A stretch of DNA of 64,000 nt, taken from positions 4,959,357-5,023,356 of the forward strand of contig NC_081340.1 in NCBI RefSeq assembly GCF_022539665.2, given 5' to 3'. A model generated the notes under the pieces. The model was not told the origin of the DNA and did not search any database. It worked only from the letters and a program-made list of their open reading frames with translations. Shown here piece after piece: positions 10,446 through 29,492 of the stretch; position 1 is the first letter of the stretch, and each line of letters opens with the position of its first letter. Source of the DNA: Daphnia carinata. Its lineage: Eukaryota; Arthropoda; Branchiopoda; Diplostraca; Daphniidae. Both the position numbers and the translations under genes were made by a program.

Positions 10446-11492
10446 ATGAAATTGATCAGTGATGCATTCAGGCTTGGCCATTTCCTTCTCTCTGCTCCAT
10501 TTAAAGCAGTTCATTGGGCTTCCTTTAAGGTTGCTAGTGATGTCATTGAATGGTATCCCTTAGAGTTGCTAGCTAAAGGAAGCAAATATGCCCTTTTGAT
10601 TCTCAACCAACCCATTGAATTTAGTAAGGATACTGCTGTAATGATATGGAATAGAGGTATGTTTACATCAGTTACCAAAAATAATTCTCATTAACATCTT
10701 TTGTTTCACTGCATCAGCATCTATTCGAGCAACTGTAGACGGTGGCACCAACATCTGGTTCCAATTTTCTGAAGGAATAGAAAATGACATTGGCCTCAGC
10801 AATGCAATTCCCGACCTTGTGACTGGAGACTTTGATTCAGCAGAAACACAGTGCCTAAAATATTACCAAGCACATGGTGCTAAAGTAATACACACACCTG
10901 ATCAAGATGAAACAGATTTTACCAAATGCATTCAGGAACTTAGCACAGAGCTTCTTGCCCGCGAAATGAAGGTATGACTACCGGTACATTTTTTCGGCTT
11001 TATAGGGCTTCATAACTAAAGCGACATTGTTATTAATAGGTGAATGCCGTCATTGCGGTTTGTGAAAATACTGGCCGATTGGACCATATACTTTCGAATC
11101 TCAATACACTGCAAAAAGCCCGTGATATACTAGGAAGTGCACCGCTTTACCTGCTTACGCACAGCTCCATTAGTTGGGTTCTGCACACTGGTCGACACAA
11201 AATACATGTTGATGACCGTACAATCGATCAACATTGTGGCGTGATCCCGTTAGGACAGCCTGCCTATGTTACATCGTCAGGATTGAAATGGGATATGGGT
11301 ATTATTGATTTTGTTAGGAAATAACATTACTAATGTTGGCGTACGCTATAATGCTATTCTTTACTAGATTGCCTGAAGTTAGAGTTTGGCGGCCTCATTT
11401 CAACATCCAACAAGTTCACGGATCAGGCAACTGTTACTTTGGAGACAGATCGCCCTATTCTTTTTACCATGACGTTGCCGCCATGGAAATAA
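10446..11492 (+). CDS. TPK1: Thiamine pyrophosphokinase
   Basis: Exons: 10446-10656, 10718-10971, 11040-11298, 11368-11492; phases agree and give 282 residues. The enzyme transfers pyrophosphate from ATP to thiamine in the cytosol, making thiamine diphosphate. Seen: YALLILNQP, ATVDGGTN, TGDFDS, the substrate motif TPDQDETDFTKC, ENTGRLDHILSNLNTL, and the C-terminal LISTSNKFTDQATVTLETD. Compared with the human enzyme (243) there are about 30 extra N-terminal residues before the conserved part, possibly a real extension or an upstream start. It converges with SECISBP2, 160 nt apart. Confidence 0.95.
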
Positions 11493-11558
11493 CGCGTGCT
11501 AGTCGTTCGCTTCATTGGTGCACAGATTGCTACGAAAAAGACTATCATTTGACCAAAA

Positions 11559-11564
11559 AATAAA
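11559..11564 (+). terminator. Probable polyadenylation signal of TPK1
   Basis: AATAAA 67 nt after the TPK1 stop codon, in the short convergent gap with SECISBP2. Confidence 0.55.
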
Positions 11565-11652
11565 CAGCTCATAGTATAATTACATCATCTCTTCGTCTTC
11601 ATCAAATGGCGTGTGGGGAAGAATAGTGCGAAAATGGCCTAAATTACGACAG

Positions 11653-14292
11653 TTAATGTGAGTTCTTCAGACTTAACTTCATTAACTCTAGAAGAGTATC
11701 TGTTTGGTCAGGTTTCTTTTCGACGTCTACAGCTGCTGTATTATGGGAAGGATCGTCTACTTTCGTGACCTTTTCTTTTACGTCGCCTACGAGACCCAGC
11801 TCTTGAAGCTTCTGTTGGTAATTTTCTCTTGCAACTGTCACAGCTTCAGTAAGCTGCTTCCAGGTTTCCTCTGTGGCTTGGTAGTTAAGAATCCCACAAC
11901 AAGACACTGGTACCTTCTTGAAAAGGACGCGGCCTAGTTTGCGACGTGACAAGGCGTACACGATCGGTAAATCTAGTCTGCGTGCAGAATCAAGTAATCG
12001 CTTCACAGCCTCATCTAGGCCCCCCGTCTCTGGACAACGTTGAATATCTGGAGCAAGGAAGATGATTTTCACACGATTTCTTTCAACTTGCTTGGTCACT
12101 TCTCGCAAGCCTGCCACCAACCGTTTCTTCATCCGGGCTACAGGAATTAAAATGCCATAAATAAATTGTATTTAAAAAATCTTAGTGTACGTACCTTTAA
12201 TAGGATCCTTCTTGTACACTCGATCTTGAAACATTCTCAAGTGGTATAACATGTCTCTTGATAACAAATCGATTTGATCTGTCAACATCTGGTCGCAGTA
12301 CTCGCGAAATTTTTTGGAGTGTAAAACATGTGGCCGGGTTCCATTCGTTCGAACGACAGGTACTTCTTTCTCATGGGCAATTTTCTTCTTAGCCTTCGCT
12401 GCAAGCAACGCTTTACGAATTTCACTCAATTTTCGCTTCTTATTTCGGATTTTGCCTCTGCTCAACGTAGGTGCACTTCGGTCGAGTACGTTTGCGACTA
12501 ATCCTGGCCGACTTTTATTCTTTTTGGAATTGTCGGATGTCGTTTTCTTTTTTGTGTTCTTTTTTGTAATTAAGGCCATTAAATCAAACTCAATGGGATC
12601 GGAACGTTTGACATTTCGTTGGGTTACGACTGGTTCCTTTTGAACTATTTCGATTTCGGTGGTTTCCCATTCAGATTCAGATTCTGAGACATTGCCTGTT
12701 GCACCACGTTTTCCAAGAGCTGGGAACATATCTTCGTTCAGCTTCATCACAGGTTTACTAGGTCCAACTGTTCTTCGGCCCGACTGCAAAAACTGTTCCA
12801 TCAATTTGGGCGTAATTATAGTAACCTTTTGACCTTTTGGAGCAAGTTTTTCAGCCAACAGCTTCTCTTCTCTAGCTTGTTTCTTCTTTTGTTTTTCCCG
12901 AATTTTTTTCCGTTCTTTTTCTAATTTCTTTTTTGCATCAGCTTCTGCTGATACGCAAGGTTTGCTATCCGGTAAAGATTTTATCGCCTCTTCTGATATT
13001 GTTTCAGGTTTCTTGTCTTTTGATTTCTTTCTTGATACAGTTTTAAAGCCATCATTATCGAAAGCTTCATCAGCTGCCGTGACTGTTACTTGTTGGGTAT
13101 GTGCATTTTCATCCCTAAAAAAATTGATATTTGGATTAGGTTTGATAGGAGCATTGACGGCATTAGTTCTTTGATCTCTCCAATCCAGATATGGGCTCTT
13201 CGTCGGTACAGTTGATTTTAACTTATCGGCGAAGCTCATTTTCAGTGTCCCTTTGCTGCACTCCTGTGATATGTTAGCTTTTGAAAGTGGTTTAGACCAT
13301 GTGCCAGAATGGGCTTCTCCTGATGATTCATTTTTACTAGACATCTTCGGATTATTTATTGCTCTGCGCTCTTTCTCTTCTCCTGACGGTTTTTGAAATC
13401 GAACTGATTTGGCTTCTTTGACAGGTTCACTTTTTGTTAATATCTCTGGTTTCTTTATTTTCAAATCTTTTTTGTCTTCTCCCAAAACTTCTTGAAATCG
13501 TACTGATTTGGCTTCTTTAACCAATTTATTTTTAGCCAGTATTTCTGTTTTTTTTTCTTCAACGTCCTTTTTTTCTTCTTCTGAAGTCTTTTGAAATCGA
13601 ACTGATTTAGCTTCTTTTATTGGCTGAATTTTTTGTAGCATCTGTGAATGATCTGCTGGCAGTTGACTTCTATCTTCTATGGTTGATTTGGGCAATCCCA
13701 GTTTTATTGGATGACTTTGTTGTACTGGATTGCATACTTGTTTTTCAATTGAAGACCCTTGTGTGTTTTTTGTTTTTTCCTCATTGTCATCACATGGCAA
13801 ATCTGAAGTTGCCAACGAAGTACTTGTTGCTTTTTTCTTTTTCTTTTTCTTTTTTTTAATGGAAGGATGTTGTACTGCATTATCCATACTATTGCCATTT
13901 GTAGTTAGAGCAGAATGTTTTGAGACAAACTCTGGTGCATCAGCTGAAAAAATACTTCGGGTAGCAAGAAATGGTGGCACCATAATTGATGGTGTGGCAG
14001 CCATAGTGCTATAATTGTAATCTAGCCCACCATTATACCAATATGATTCTGATGTTTGAATATTGGGAATATATGGAACACCATAATATTCAAAACCTTG
14101 ATCTGGATACACATATGGCTGCGAAAATTCAGTAAATGCTGCCTCTGCTGGACCTCCCCTAGAATAAGCTTCCTACAGTAATTTCAAATTATTTGTCTCC
14201 CGAATTTTTAATGGAATTCCAAATTACATAGTTAATTCAAAACATACCTGTGGATGATTCAAGTATTGTCTTCTATAATTCTGTCGAGACAT
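11653..14292 (-). CDS. SECISBP2: SECIS-binding protein 2 (selenoprotein synthesis factor)
   Basis: Exons: 14292-14248, 14172-12195, 12137-11653; phases agree and give 835 residues. It binds SECIS elements in selenoprotein mRNAs and recruits the selenocysteine elongation machinery to recode UGA. The C-terminal part is diagnostic: KKFREYCDQMLTDQIDLLS leading into MFQDRVYKKDP, then an L7Ae-type RNA-binding domain (KKRLVAGLREVTKQVERNR, GGLDEAVKRLLDSARRLDLP, LGRVLFKKVPVSCCGIL). The N-terminal two thirds are lysine/serine-rich and probably disordered, with a run of nine lysines and three copies of KEAKSVRFQ at about 36-38 residue spacing. Its presence implies that the host makes selenoproteins. Confidence 0.93.
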
Positions 14293-15127
14293 AATATTTG
14301 CTATTTAACATGTAGGAATTCTTTTTTTTTAGGACAACGGATTACGCAGAAGGTAGTCAAAACACACAGAAGAGCGTATATTTCTAACTGTATTAAAGCA
14401 ACTTTTTTGTGGTCCTCAAGTCACTTCGATTCAATATCTTGCACAATGTTTACACTGAAGAACTAGATGGCTGCCATCTATCGTTGAAATCACAAGTAGC
14501 ATGCACTGGTGTGACTGATAGGAGGCATAAAAATAATAAGCCCGACAACAATAAGCCCGACTCTTTCTATTTACTTATGTATCGTTTTAAAAACTTGCAT
14601 AATTGGTATACATACTGTACGTAATTTTAATTCAGATCGTACCTGAGAATTTCAAAAATGAGGTTTGTTTTGTCTTGGGATTTATAGTTTATGAGTTACC
14701 CAAATTCAGAGTGGTTGTGATGAAACCAGTTTGATTCCGTTTTATTCAAAAAGCGCTTAATTGGCGGGAAAACTAATATTTTATTCAGAATCAGTGCTGA
14801 CTTTTGGATATAGCAGGTCTTGTTTTATTGAATTCTCAGTTGAAGTTCTAGCCTGACTTTTTATACAAAAAGCAAAAAAAAGGGAAGGAGTTTCAACTGC
14901 AGTTTCTAAGCGTGTGGTACTTCCATAACGTGAATGTGGATTATATCCAGATGGTGGCAGGATGCAGCTTTATTACAATTACTACAAACTACTTGTAAAT
15001 TCAGTTTGAAAGAAAAAAAATTAAGATGGAAATTTGATTGCTGAACTATTGACCTAATATTTGTATTTCCCAACAAATTCAGCATATATTACAGTACTAA
15101 ACACATAGTTTTGATATTAGAACAGGA
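14293..15127. other. Intergenic: upstream of SECISBP2, 3' flank of UQCRB
   Basis: No supported gene. Two plus-strand frames (14254-14466, 14409-14624) overlap the SECISBP2 start and show no recognisable protein. Confidence 0.5.
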
Positions 15128-15708
15128 TCAAAACATTTTCTCCCAAGATTCTTTTTCTTTTCTTTCACGAACAACCTCTTCAAGGTAGGGTTGGAGGTAA
15201 CGAACATCCTATACCAGGTAAGGAACACATAAAATGGTGTTAATTTCAGAAACATGTACCTGTTTTATATTTATTTTGATTACCTCATCATACTTAGTCC
15301 ATTCATTCTTGGGCAAGTATTTCTTCAGACCAGAATACTGAAGGGCTCTCATAATTCTGTAGTTCCGTTCATCAACCAGCTTAGTTGGCAGGCGTCGAAT
15401 AGCTTCTTCAACGTCAGGAGTTTCGTACAGCAAATCATCATGCATCAGTCCTTTTAAAGACAACAACGTAAGATTCATATGCTTAGTAATAGCGCTCACA
15501 ATTTTAGAATATCACCTACCATACTTATTGAAACCAGAGGCGTTGTACGCCATACGGCCCAGAGTCACGCGGAGTTGGGCTGTTGAGTAGAAAACAAGAT
15601 ATACATAAAATTCATGAATTCTTGACTAGTTCTAACATATGTTAAACCAATTTACTTTCACATACTTCATTACTTACAGAGAAAAGTGGGTGCCTTGCTA
15701 ACCGCCAT
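15128..15708 (-). CDS. UQCRB: Cytochrome b-c1 complex subunit 7 (14 kDa)
   Basis: Exons: 15708-15678, 15579-15520, 15450-15284, 15208-15128; 112 residues, against 111 in human. It is a matrix-side subunit of respiratory complex III in the inner mitochondrial membrane. The sequence reads MAVSKAPTF, RMAYNASGFNKYGL, HDDLLYETPDVEEAIRRLP, the very conserved RNYRIMRALQYSGLKKYLPK, and ends YLEEVVRERKEKESWEKMF. Length and order fit the family throughout. Confidence 0.95.
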
Positions 15709-16437
15709 GTTTGTCGCTGAAAAGGAACAAGATTTACCTACAACAGTGGCAGCATCTAGTGACAAGATTCCTTAACATCGAAAACGGTGTGTAACGTAAA
15801 AATTGATAGTTTAACTAAACGATACGATAGATACACTAAAATTGATATTTTAAAATCAAACTAAATTTTTTTCTTACTATCAATTAAGGGAGCAACTAAT
15901 AATAAAATTAAGTTAAAGATTTGTAAAATTTGAGATTTTCTACTGTGAAATAAAAGAATTGAAACTACTTAAAGATAACAAACCAATGGGAACAATAGTA
16001 GGAAAGTGATAATGGCCTTTTTAAATCGCATTTGAGAGAATACATAACGAAATTCCTCCTTGATTGTATTTGACATTTTGAAACGCTCAGTGAGAAGTAG
16101 TCAAACAATTTCGTAATTTACGAAACAAAAAACATTTCTGTACAAAATGGAAGTATAGTCTGACCGCAAGATATCGAATAAAAGAATTGCATTAGGTAAA
16201 GGATTCGGTTGCGGGATGCAAAAAACACATTATAAAACACTTGGAAATGAAATCTAGAACGGAAATTAGCGAAAAATGATGAATAAATGTAAACTATTAG
16301 CGGAAACTGCTCACGGCTGACTTTTTTGGCTTTTTTCTTTATTAAATTTTCCTTTTTTGTATGCCCTTCACTTGGTTGATAAAGCCTTTTTCTTTCAGTC
16401 TTCACTGTTCTCGTTTGGTTATCTTGCACAACATTTT
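15709..16437. other. Intergenic: upstream of UQCRB, 3' flank of Task6
   Basis: AT-rich. A 120-codon minus frame (16118-16480) overlaps the end of Task6 in another frame and is basic and low in complexity. No supported gene. Confidence 0.5.
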
Positions 16438-23559
<7,122 letters not shown>

Positions 23560-26435
23560 TTATTTAAAGGGTCGGTAGTGGAGGACCAGATCTGCTGAGG
23601 ATTTCCAGATGAAATGCCGCACAGTTCGCAAATCCATACCGGGTTCCAGGATCTAAATAAATATAAATATAAAATAAAAAAACGAGCGTATCTTACGCAC
23701 GGCTCAGAAGTTCTTAATCGATTAAAGTCTTTACCTGGTCATTGCACAATAATTCAACTTTATCTTCGGCGATTGAACTAGTCTCTTGGCGATCGGCGTT
23801 CGCCATCGAAGCGGCCGATGAAACTGCCGATCCGGGTAAACCTTTTTCACCACTGGGCGTGGCGGCTGATCCAGCGCTAAGCGAATTAGCGCCGGGAGAA
23901 GGACCAGTGGGTGTTGCTGCCGATCCTGCTGGTGTAGAAGCCCCCACACCGCCATTGACGCCACTCAATGTACCAAACGAATTCGTATCGAGGACGCCTA
24001 ATACTTTCTCGTAGACGTGTTCAATCACTTTACGAATTTGGATGAAGTCATTAGCAATCAATCGATCCCTGAAATGAGCAAAAATTAAACGATTGAACTT
24101 GAATGATTTGCTGAAAATGAATAAGCCAAAAGTACTTTTTCACGCATTTGATGCCAGAGGCCGGATGCGGCAGTAGATAGAAAGGAACTTTGATCAGTTT
24201 GGGCAGGTTACGGTTGACGACGATGTCGGCCACCCATGTGGGCACCGTTTCCGTCAATAACGTGCCTTCAGTTTCGCCGCCGGCGTCACGACACAGCAAT
24301 CTGTACAACGTCCGTCCACCTACCTCACTGCAGCAAGGTACATTTAAAATTGAATTGTAATGGTCTTCTTTCCGAATTATCTAGCTTTACCTAAATATCA
24401 CAGGTGTATGAGGGGACACGGAAAAGTATTCATTGCCTGGCCGATGAATCGCTCCATTCGAAATGGCTGGCGGATGAATGGATGTACCTCCTCCTCCAAC
24501 ACCACCGGATTCTGGTCCGTCGGCGTTCGCTTCTTCCCCCAATTGGAATGGTCTGGGCCAGTGCTCTAAAAGTGCCTGGAGCAGTAACTGCCCGTAGTTG
24601 ACTTTAGTTTCTTCACTTTCTTCCAAGGCTAGGCCAACCTCCCTAGCCGAGACCCACGCAGAGAAGCAATCGTTCTCGTCCTGGGCTAGGTGAATCGTCA
24701 ACATCTAAGAGAATTAAGGAAGATTTAAATTATGGGAAAAGGATACTATGCTTGAAGGCACTTACTCCTGTTTTGAGATCGACATTGAACCAGTTGGGAA
24801 CGTAAACGGTTTTATTTCTCCGCTTGACTTCTTCGTCCAAATCGACCTGACCGAGGTCGTTGACTTTGGTCGCCTTGAGAACGTCGTAAATAGCTACGTT
24901 GCTCTCAGTATCCTTTGTGAGGACAGTGCGTTTGTCATTCAAGATTCTGTAGTGGCGGATGGATGCCCCACCCCTGATCGTTAGATCAGGAGAAACAGTG
25001 TTGATACTTCTGACTGGATCTGTCGCTAATGCTTCCGACATCATCAAATGCCGGTCATTAAGAGGCTGTGATAACAATAAAATTTTAACCTTAAATTGTT
25101 CCACGTAGTAATACGACGAAATATGTCTTACGTATCGTTTTACTGAAGATTCTTCAGTGGCCACCCAAACGTGTTCCATATCTGGTGTCAAACATAGACG
25201 TAGTACTGGAGCTGATGCTTCACACAACAATGTCCGTTGCTCTGGATTTCTCAGGTCTGTGATCCATACCCTTCTATCCCGTCCGGAGGATAAGACTGTA
25301 TTGAATGCTTCATTTGTCTGACGAAAAAGTATGATAACTTAGGTTGTTTTTGTACTACTAAGCCACAGCTGTTCTTATTACCTGAAGCGTCCAAACACCT
25401 TCATCATGTATTCTCATAGTGGATATACATCTTTGCTGACCAAGTGACCAAAGTCGTACTGTTCCATCAGAGCTCGCTGAGAGACATTGTGTGCCTTCGG
25501 TGTTGACTACTATACACTTGACATTGTCGGTATGTCCTAAAAAAAAATAGAATGTTTAATCAAATAGAAACCACGCAGTACGCATATCGGGAGTTACCTT
25601 TCAATTTCATCAATTTGTTGCAGCTTCGAGGATCCCAGACTCTAAGAGTCCTCTCTGTGGACCCACTAATAATCACAGTACCACTAGGGTTCATACCCAA
25701 GCTGTAAATGGAGTTTTTATTTCCAGTCAAAGAGGAAGCTGTTCAATATTACAGAAAATTATTATTTTTGTTCTAGTTCAATAGTTGTTTTCCATTTGAA
25801 ATACTTGTGACAGTGTTGTTAGATGCTGTAAGTGCAGTTAATGTATTGACATCCCATAGGAAGATTGCCCTATCGAATCCAGCGGAGGCAACCTGTTCCT
25901 TTTCTTTGGCATATGCCAGAACTTTGACATAGTCTTTATGGGTTCTTAATGTTGACATACAGAAGCCTTTGTGGGCATTCCAAACTTTGACAGTCATGTC
26001 TGAACTGGCTGAAATCACTAAAGAAACAAATTGTTAATGTAACATTAGTGGGTTGGGAAATTCATTACAAACACTTACAATATTTTCCCCCACAGCACAA
26101 GACAACATCATTCACCCAGTCTGTGTGATGTTCCATAGATTGCCAATAGAAATCTTTTGAACTCTTGTTAGGATGGCAATTCCATATCCGAACAATACTG
26201 TCCCGCCCAGCAGTGTACAGCCGGTTCATCTGTGGGTCATACTGTAAGGAATTCACTCCTGATCGATTGTACCGTTCACTTTCATCACGAATAACAAATG
26301 AAACCTATATTCAACCAAACCATATGGATAACACTTTGCCGGCCACTTATGAAACTCAAGACCGCGCGCGGTTAAATCACCAACCTGTACTTTTTTGCGA
26401 TTGGTGTGCGTCGCGTTCGATTTATTGAACGCCAT
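23560..26435 (-). CDS. WDR48: WD repeat-containing protein 48 (UAF1), USP1/12/46 activator
   Basis: Eleven exons: 26435-26385, 26304-26079, 26017-25805, 25738-25598, 25536-25382, 25317-25132, 25065-24766, 24704-24391, 24327-24136, 24068-23735, 23652-23560; 734 residues. The protein binds and activates the deubiquitinases USP1, USP12 and USP46. The N-terminal half is a WD40 propeller (for example [60 protein letters not shown]). The C-terminal half keeps [38 protein letters not shown] and the end [21 protein letters not shown] Gly/Ser/Thr/Ala-rich insert lies in exon 10. The intron at 24765-24705 has unusual U12-like internal signals; the intron at 25131-25066 is 66 nt and stop-free. Confidence 0.96.
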
Positions 26436-26986
26436 GGCCACGTCGGAATGTCACTAGAACGCTAACTATCCAGCTTACTATGGATTTGTAGCAACATGAA
26501 ACGGATGTTTCTATTGAAAAATTTTAATTTAAGACTCCATTGACAGGTAGGGGAAGGTGCAGGAGATGTGTAGGAGACTGGTCTGCAAATAACTGGTGAA
26601 CTATCAACATCCACTATTGCCTGATTTGGTACAGCTGCACCAAGTTCTTCTTTGTCCTCCACGTTTTTCTTTCGATTTCGAATATTTTTATCTCTGTTCT
26701 TTGATTTCAATTGCCAAACAAGCTAGCCAAAATGCCACGCCACAGTTCCTTTAATGGGAGATTTACAAATCCTTTTATATACTAGCTCATATATAACCAT
26801 GTTTGCAGGTAATTTGATAAAGATTTTCAAGTCTAAGCGAGTATGTATTGAGACTGCTTTTACCTCAGACACACTAAACTTTTTTTTTTCTTACATTACA
26901 ATTAACATTACTACACAACATAAAGAAAAACAAAACAACGAATCAAAGAAGAATCAGGTGCACGAAGAAACTCGCTACATAGTATG
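26436..26986. other. Intergenic: upstream of WDR48, 3' flank of LPCAT3
   Basis: 551 nt. A minus frame of 82 codons (26462-26710) has no ATG at its 5' end and no similarity I recognise; it could be untranslated sequence upstream of WDR48. Nothing else seen. Confidence 0.45.
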
Positions 26987-28978
26987 CTACTGTTTCTTCT
27001 TTGGGTGTTCAGACCCGTCAACGATCAGTTCACTGGTGACTTCGCTTCGTGGCGATCGAGGAATAAGTCGTGGCAAGATGAGTGGCGCGATGAATCGCCA
27101 GCCAAGGAAAAATACAAATCCCATGTAGTAGAGCGATCCATAAATGGACCAAAAGTCGGAGAAGAAGGTGAACGGTGCAAGGCAGTAACCCATAAAGCAA
27201 AACACATATAGTTTTCCTACAACCCACCGTACGGGCGCCAATGTGGGATTATTAAACATTCTATGGATGGCAGGGTTTTTAGCCACTAGCAATTCCATCT
27301 AAGTGATACATCATTCAGCCAATTAAGTATCACATAAAATTTTTTAACTGTTAAATAACTTACATCTTTTTCAAAGAGCATGACTATGAGCTCCATAAAG
27401 AAACAGACGTAGTATCCAAGATGCAGGCCGTGCCAAGCAGCCAAGAAGAAAAGTGCGATGGCTTGTGATAAAGAACGATTACCAAGAAATCGTAAACGCT
27501 TGTAAACGTACCTAAAAAAATAAGGTATAAAAATCAAATTCTAATCCATAAATGGCAAACATATCAAGAGATATTTATACTCGGCAACCCAGGCGTTGGT
27601 ATTTATGTTGAACGACTGAATCAAATGTCCAAACCGTGTTGCGTTCTCAAAAACGCGCAGCTTGACATTAGCACATCCATTCCACAAGTGTTTGCCTTTT
27701 TCATCTTTACCGTTGTAAGTCAATCCTATATAGGAGAGCATCGGGAGAGAACAATGAATATCAAAGAAAATCATAAGACGTATATAACTATCCATACCAC
27801 TCATAGTGCAAACACCTTCCGTTAGAAGCCAACAAGAGATATATTTGTAAAGGCTGATTTTAGCCCACAGCCCAACTAAGCCGACACGTATAACGAAAGT
27901 GTGTTCGTAGAAGCTTTCACTGGTAATTACGGATTCTGAAATAAAGTTGCTTGCTACTTGGTATAATGCCAAATAGAAGAAGCCCAAACCGGCGCGAATT
28001 AGGCCAGGTCGAATGCACTGCATAATGTCACCGCTTTCCTGCAAACGGTAAGTTAAGTTGTCAACTCTTTACTTTTTGCCAGAAGATTATTAACCTTCGT
28101 ACCTTTTCATAAATGTTATTGGTAAAGTCAAGGTAGCGCCTCATGGAGAACTGAGGTCCAACGAGAAAGCCTCCGGGAAAATAAACATGACCGCACATCT
28201 CCAAAAACGAAGGAGCCTGTACCAAAGCCATTTTTTTCTGATGAGCATTCAATTGTTCAGGTTTTTTACGGCCGTCGTAATAATCCAAACAAAGCCCAAT
28301 TAGACGTAAGGTGAGCACACAGTGTGGCATGCTCCATTTTATATCATAAGTCTCAGTTCCAGTTTGGTAGTATCCTACATATTCCAGATTTAGATTATTG
28401 TTACGGTCTTTTAACAAGATTTTTACCAAGTAGAAGATAGGCCATGTGAAATGTGAAAGAAAGGGCAACACAAATCTTTGTCCCCGATAAGATTTTGATG
28501 AGTAAGTACTGCACAAGTACACATCCAAATGAGTGACCAATGTCCCATCCTGAAGGAAATTAAACAGTTTATTTTTTCAATGAATGCTAAAACATTTTTT
28601 TATGTAAAAAAAAAGTAATGACTTAAAATTTGGGATTATATTATGTTATACTGAAACTAAGATGTGATTTTGCTCCACAAAGTTAAAGGCCAACACTTGA
28701 CTTACCAAAATTAAAGAACCCAACAGAGATTCCAGCAATAGTAAAGAAAACATGTTGTACAGTGGCAGGTTTGTGTCGGAGGTAGAAGCAGTTGAAGAGT
28801 GCGATCGGGTATCCTGTCAAGAAACAACAAAAATGTAAATAGTTCCTTTTCCACAGTCTACATCACTATTACTACAACCTATAAGTATTGAAATCAATAA
28901 TCTAAGGGCCTGTTCGGGTGCACCGATCGCTTGAGCAATGGAAAACAAAATTCCATTTTGGATTGAAGGGCTGTCCAT
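26987..28978 (-). CDS. LPCAT3: Lysophospholipid acyltransferase (MBOAT5/LPCAT3, nessy type)
   Basis: Eight exons: 28978-28879, 28813-28706, 28549-28427, 28374-28103, 28038-27798, 27725-27581, 27511-27364, 27298-26987; 482 residues (human 487). It is a membrane-bound O-acyltransferase of the ER that puts polyunsaturated acyl chains onto lysophosphatidylcholine and related lipids. Seen: YDIKWSMPHCVLTLRLIGL, PGGFLVGPQFSM, WNGCANVKLRVFE, NINTNAWVAEYVYKRLRFLG and the active-site region FFLAAWHGLHLGYYVCFFME with the catalytic His. The C-terminus KKKQ fits a dilysine ER-retrieval signal. The first ATG is 515 nt from the divergent PHB2 start. Confidence 0.95.
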
Positions 28979-29492
28979 TACTTGATTTGTCCTAGTATAT
29001 TGGTTTACTATATTAATGGGTTAGAAAGAAAGCTACCATGATTTAAAAAATACCCAATCCGTTAATGATTAGGGGACTTAACGCTTCGTAAAAACGAAAT
29101 ACGATGGCTTCTTGAGATAGAATAGCCAGTTATGTTTGTCTGCAACCGTACCCGACTGCCCGCGTGCAACGGATGATTCGGCCAAGGGAGCCAAACGTTC
29201 TTTAGTTTCTTAAATAAAACTGTATAAATCTAATGTTAATACCTTTATTTTTTTCGAGGAGCTAAAACCAATTATTTTAATTTTGAAGTATCGTTAGGAA
29301 TAGAAAATGATAACCATTTAATTGTATTTGAGCTCTCACGCGGTTGTTGACGTTTCTTGCTGTTTAGCCTTTTCTTTACCATTCCCTATCGCCATCCCCA
29401 CTACACGAGGGCCTTTCCTTTTGGCCAACGTTGAAATTATTAACGCAATAAGTCGTTTGCGCAATCGAATTCATTAGGTAAAAGAATTCACC
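28979..29492. promoter_or_regulatory. Short divergent promoter region between LPCAT3 and PHB2
   Basis: Only 514 nt lie between two start codons pointing away from each other, so both promoters must be here or overlap. A pyrimidine-rich stretch around 29355-29390 lies upstream of PHB2. No TATA box stands out. Confidence 0.6.

Noticed and set aside
25066-25131. 66-nt in-frame stop-free stretch in WDR48 as coding sequence
   Set aside because: It has gt..ag ends, and the conserved WDR48 protein skips it; treated as an intron, although retention would keep the frame.
26462-26710. 82-codon minus frame between WDR48 and LPCAT3
   Set aside because: No ATG at its start, no motif, no splice partner; left as possible untranslated sequence.
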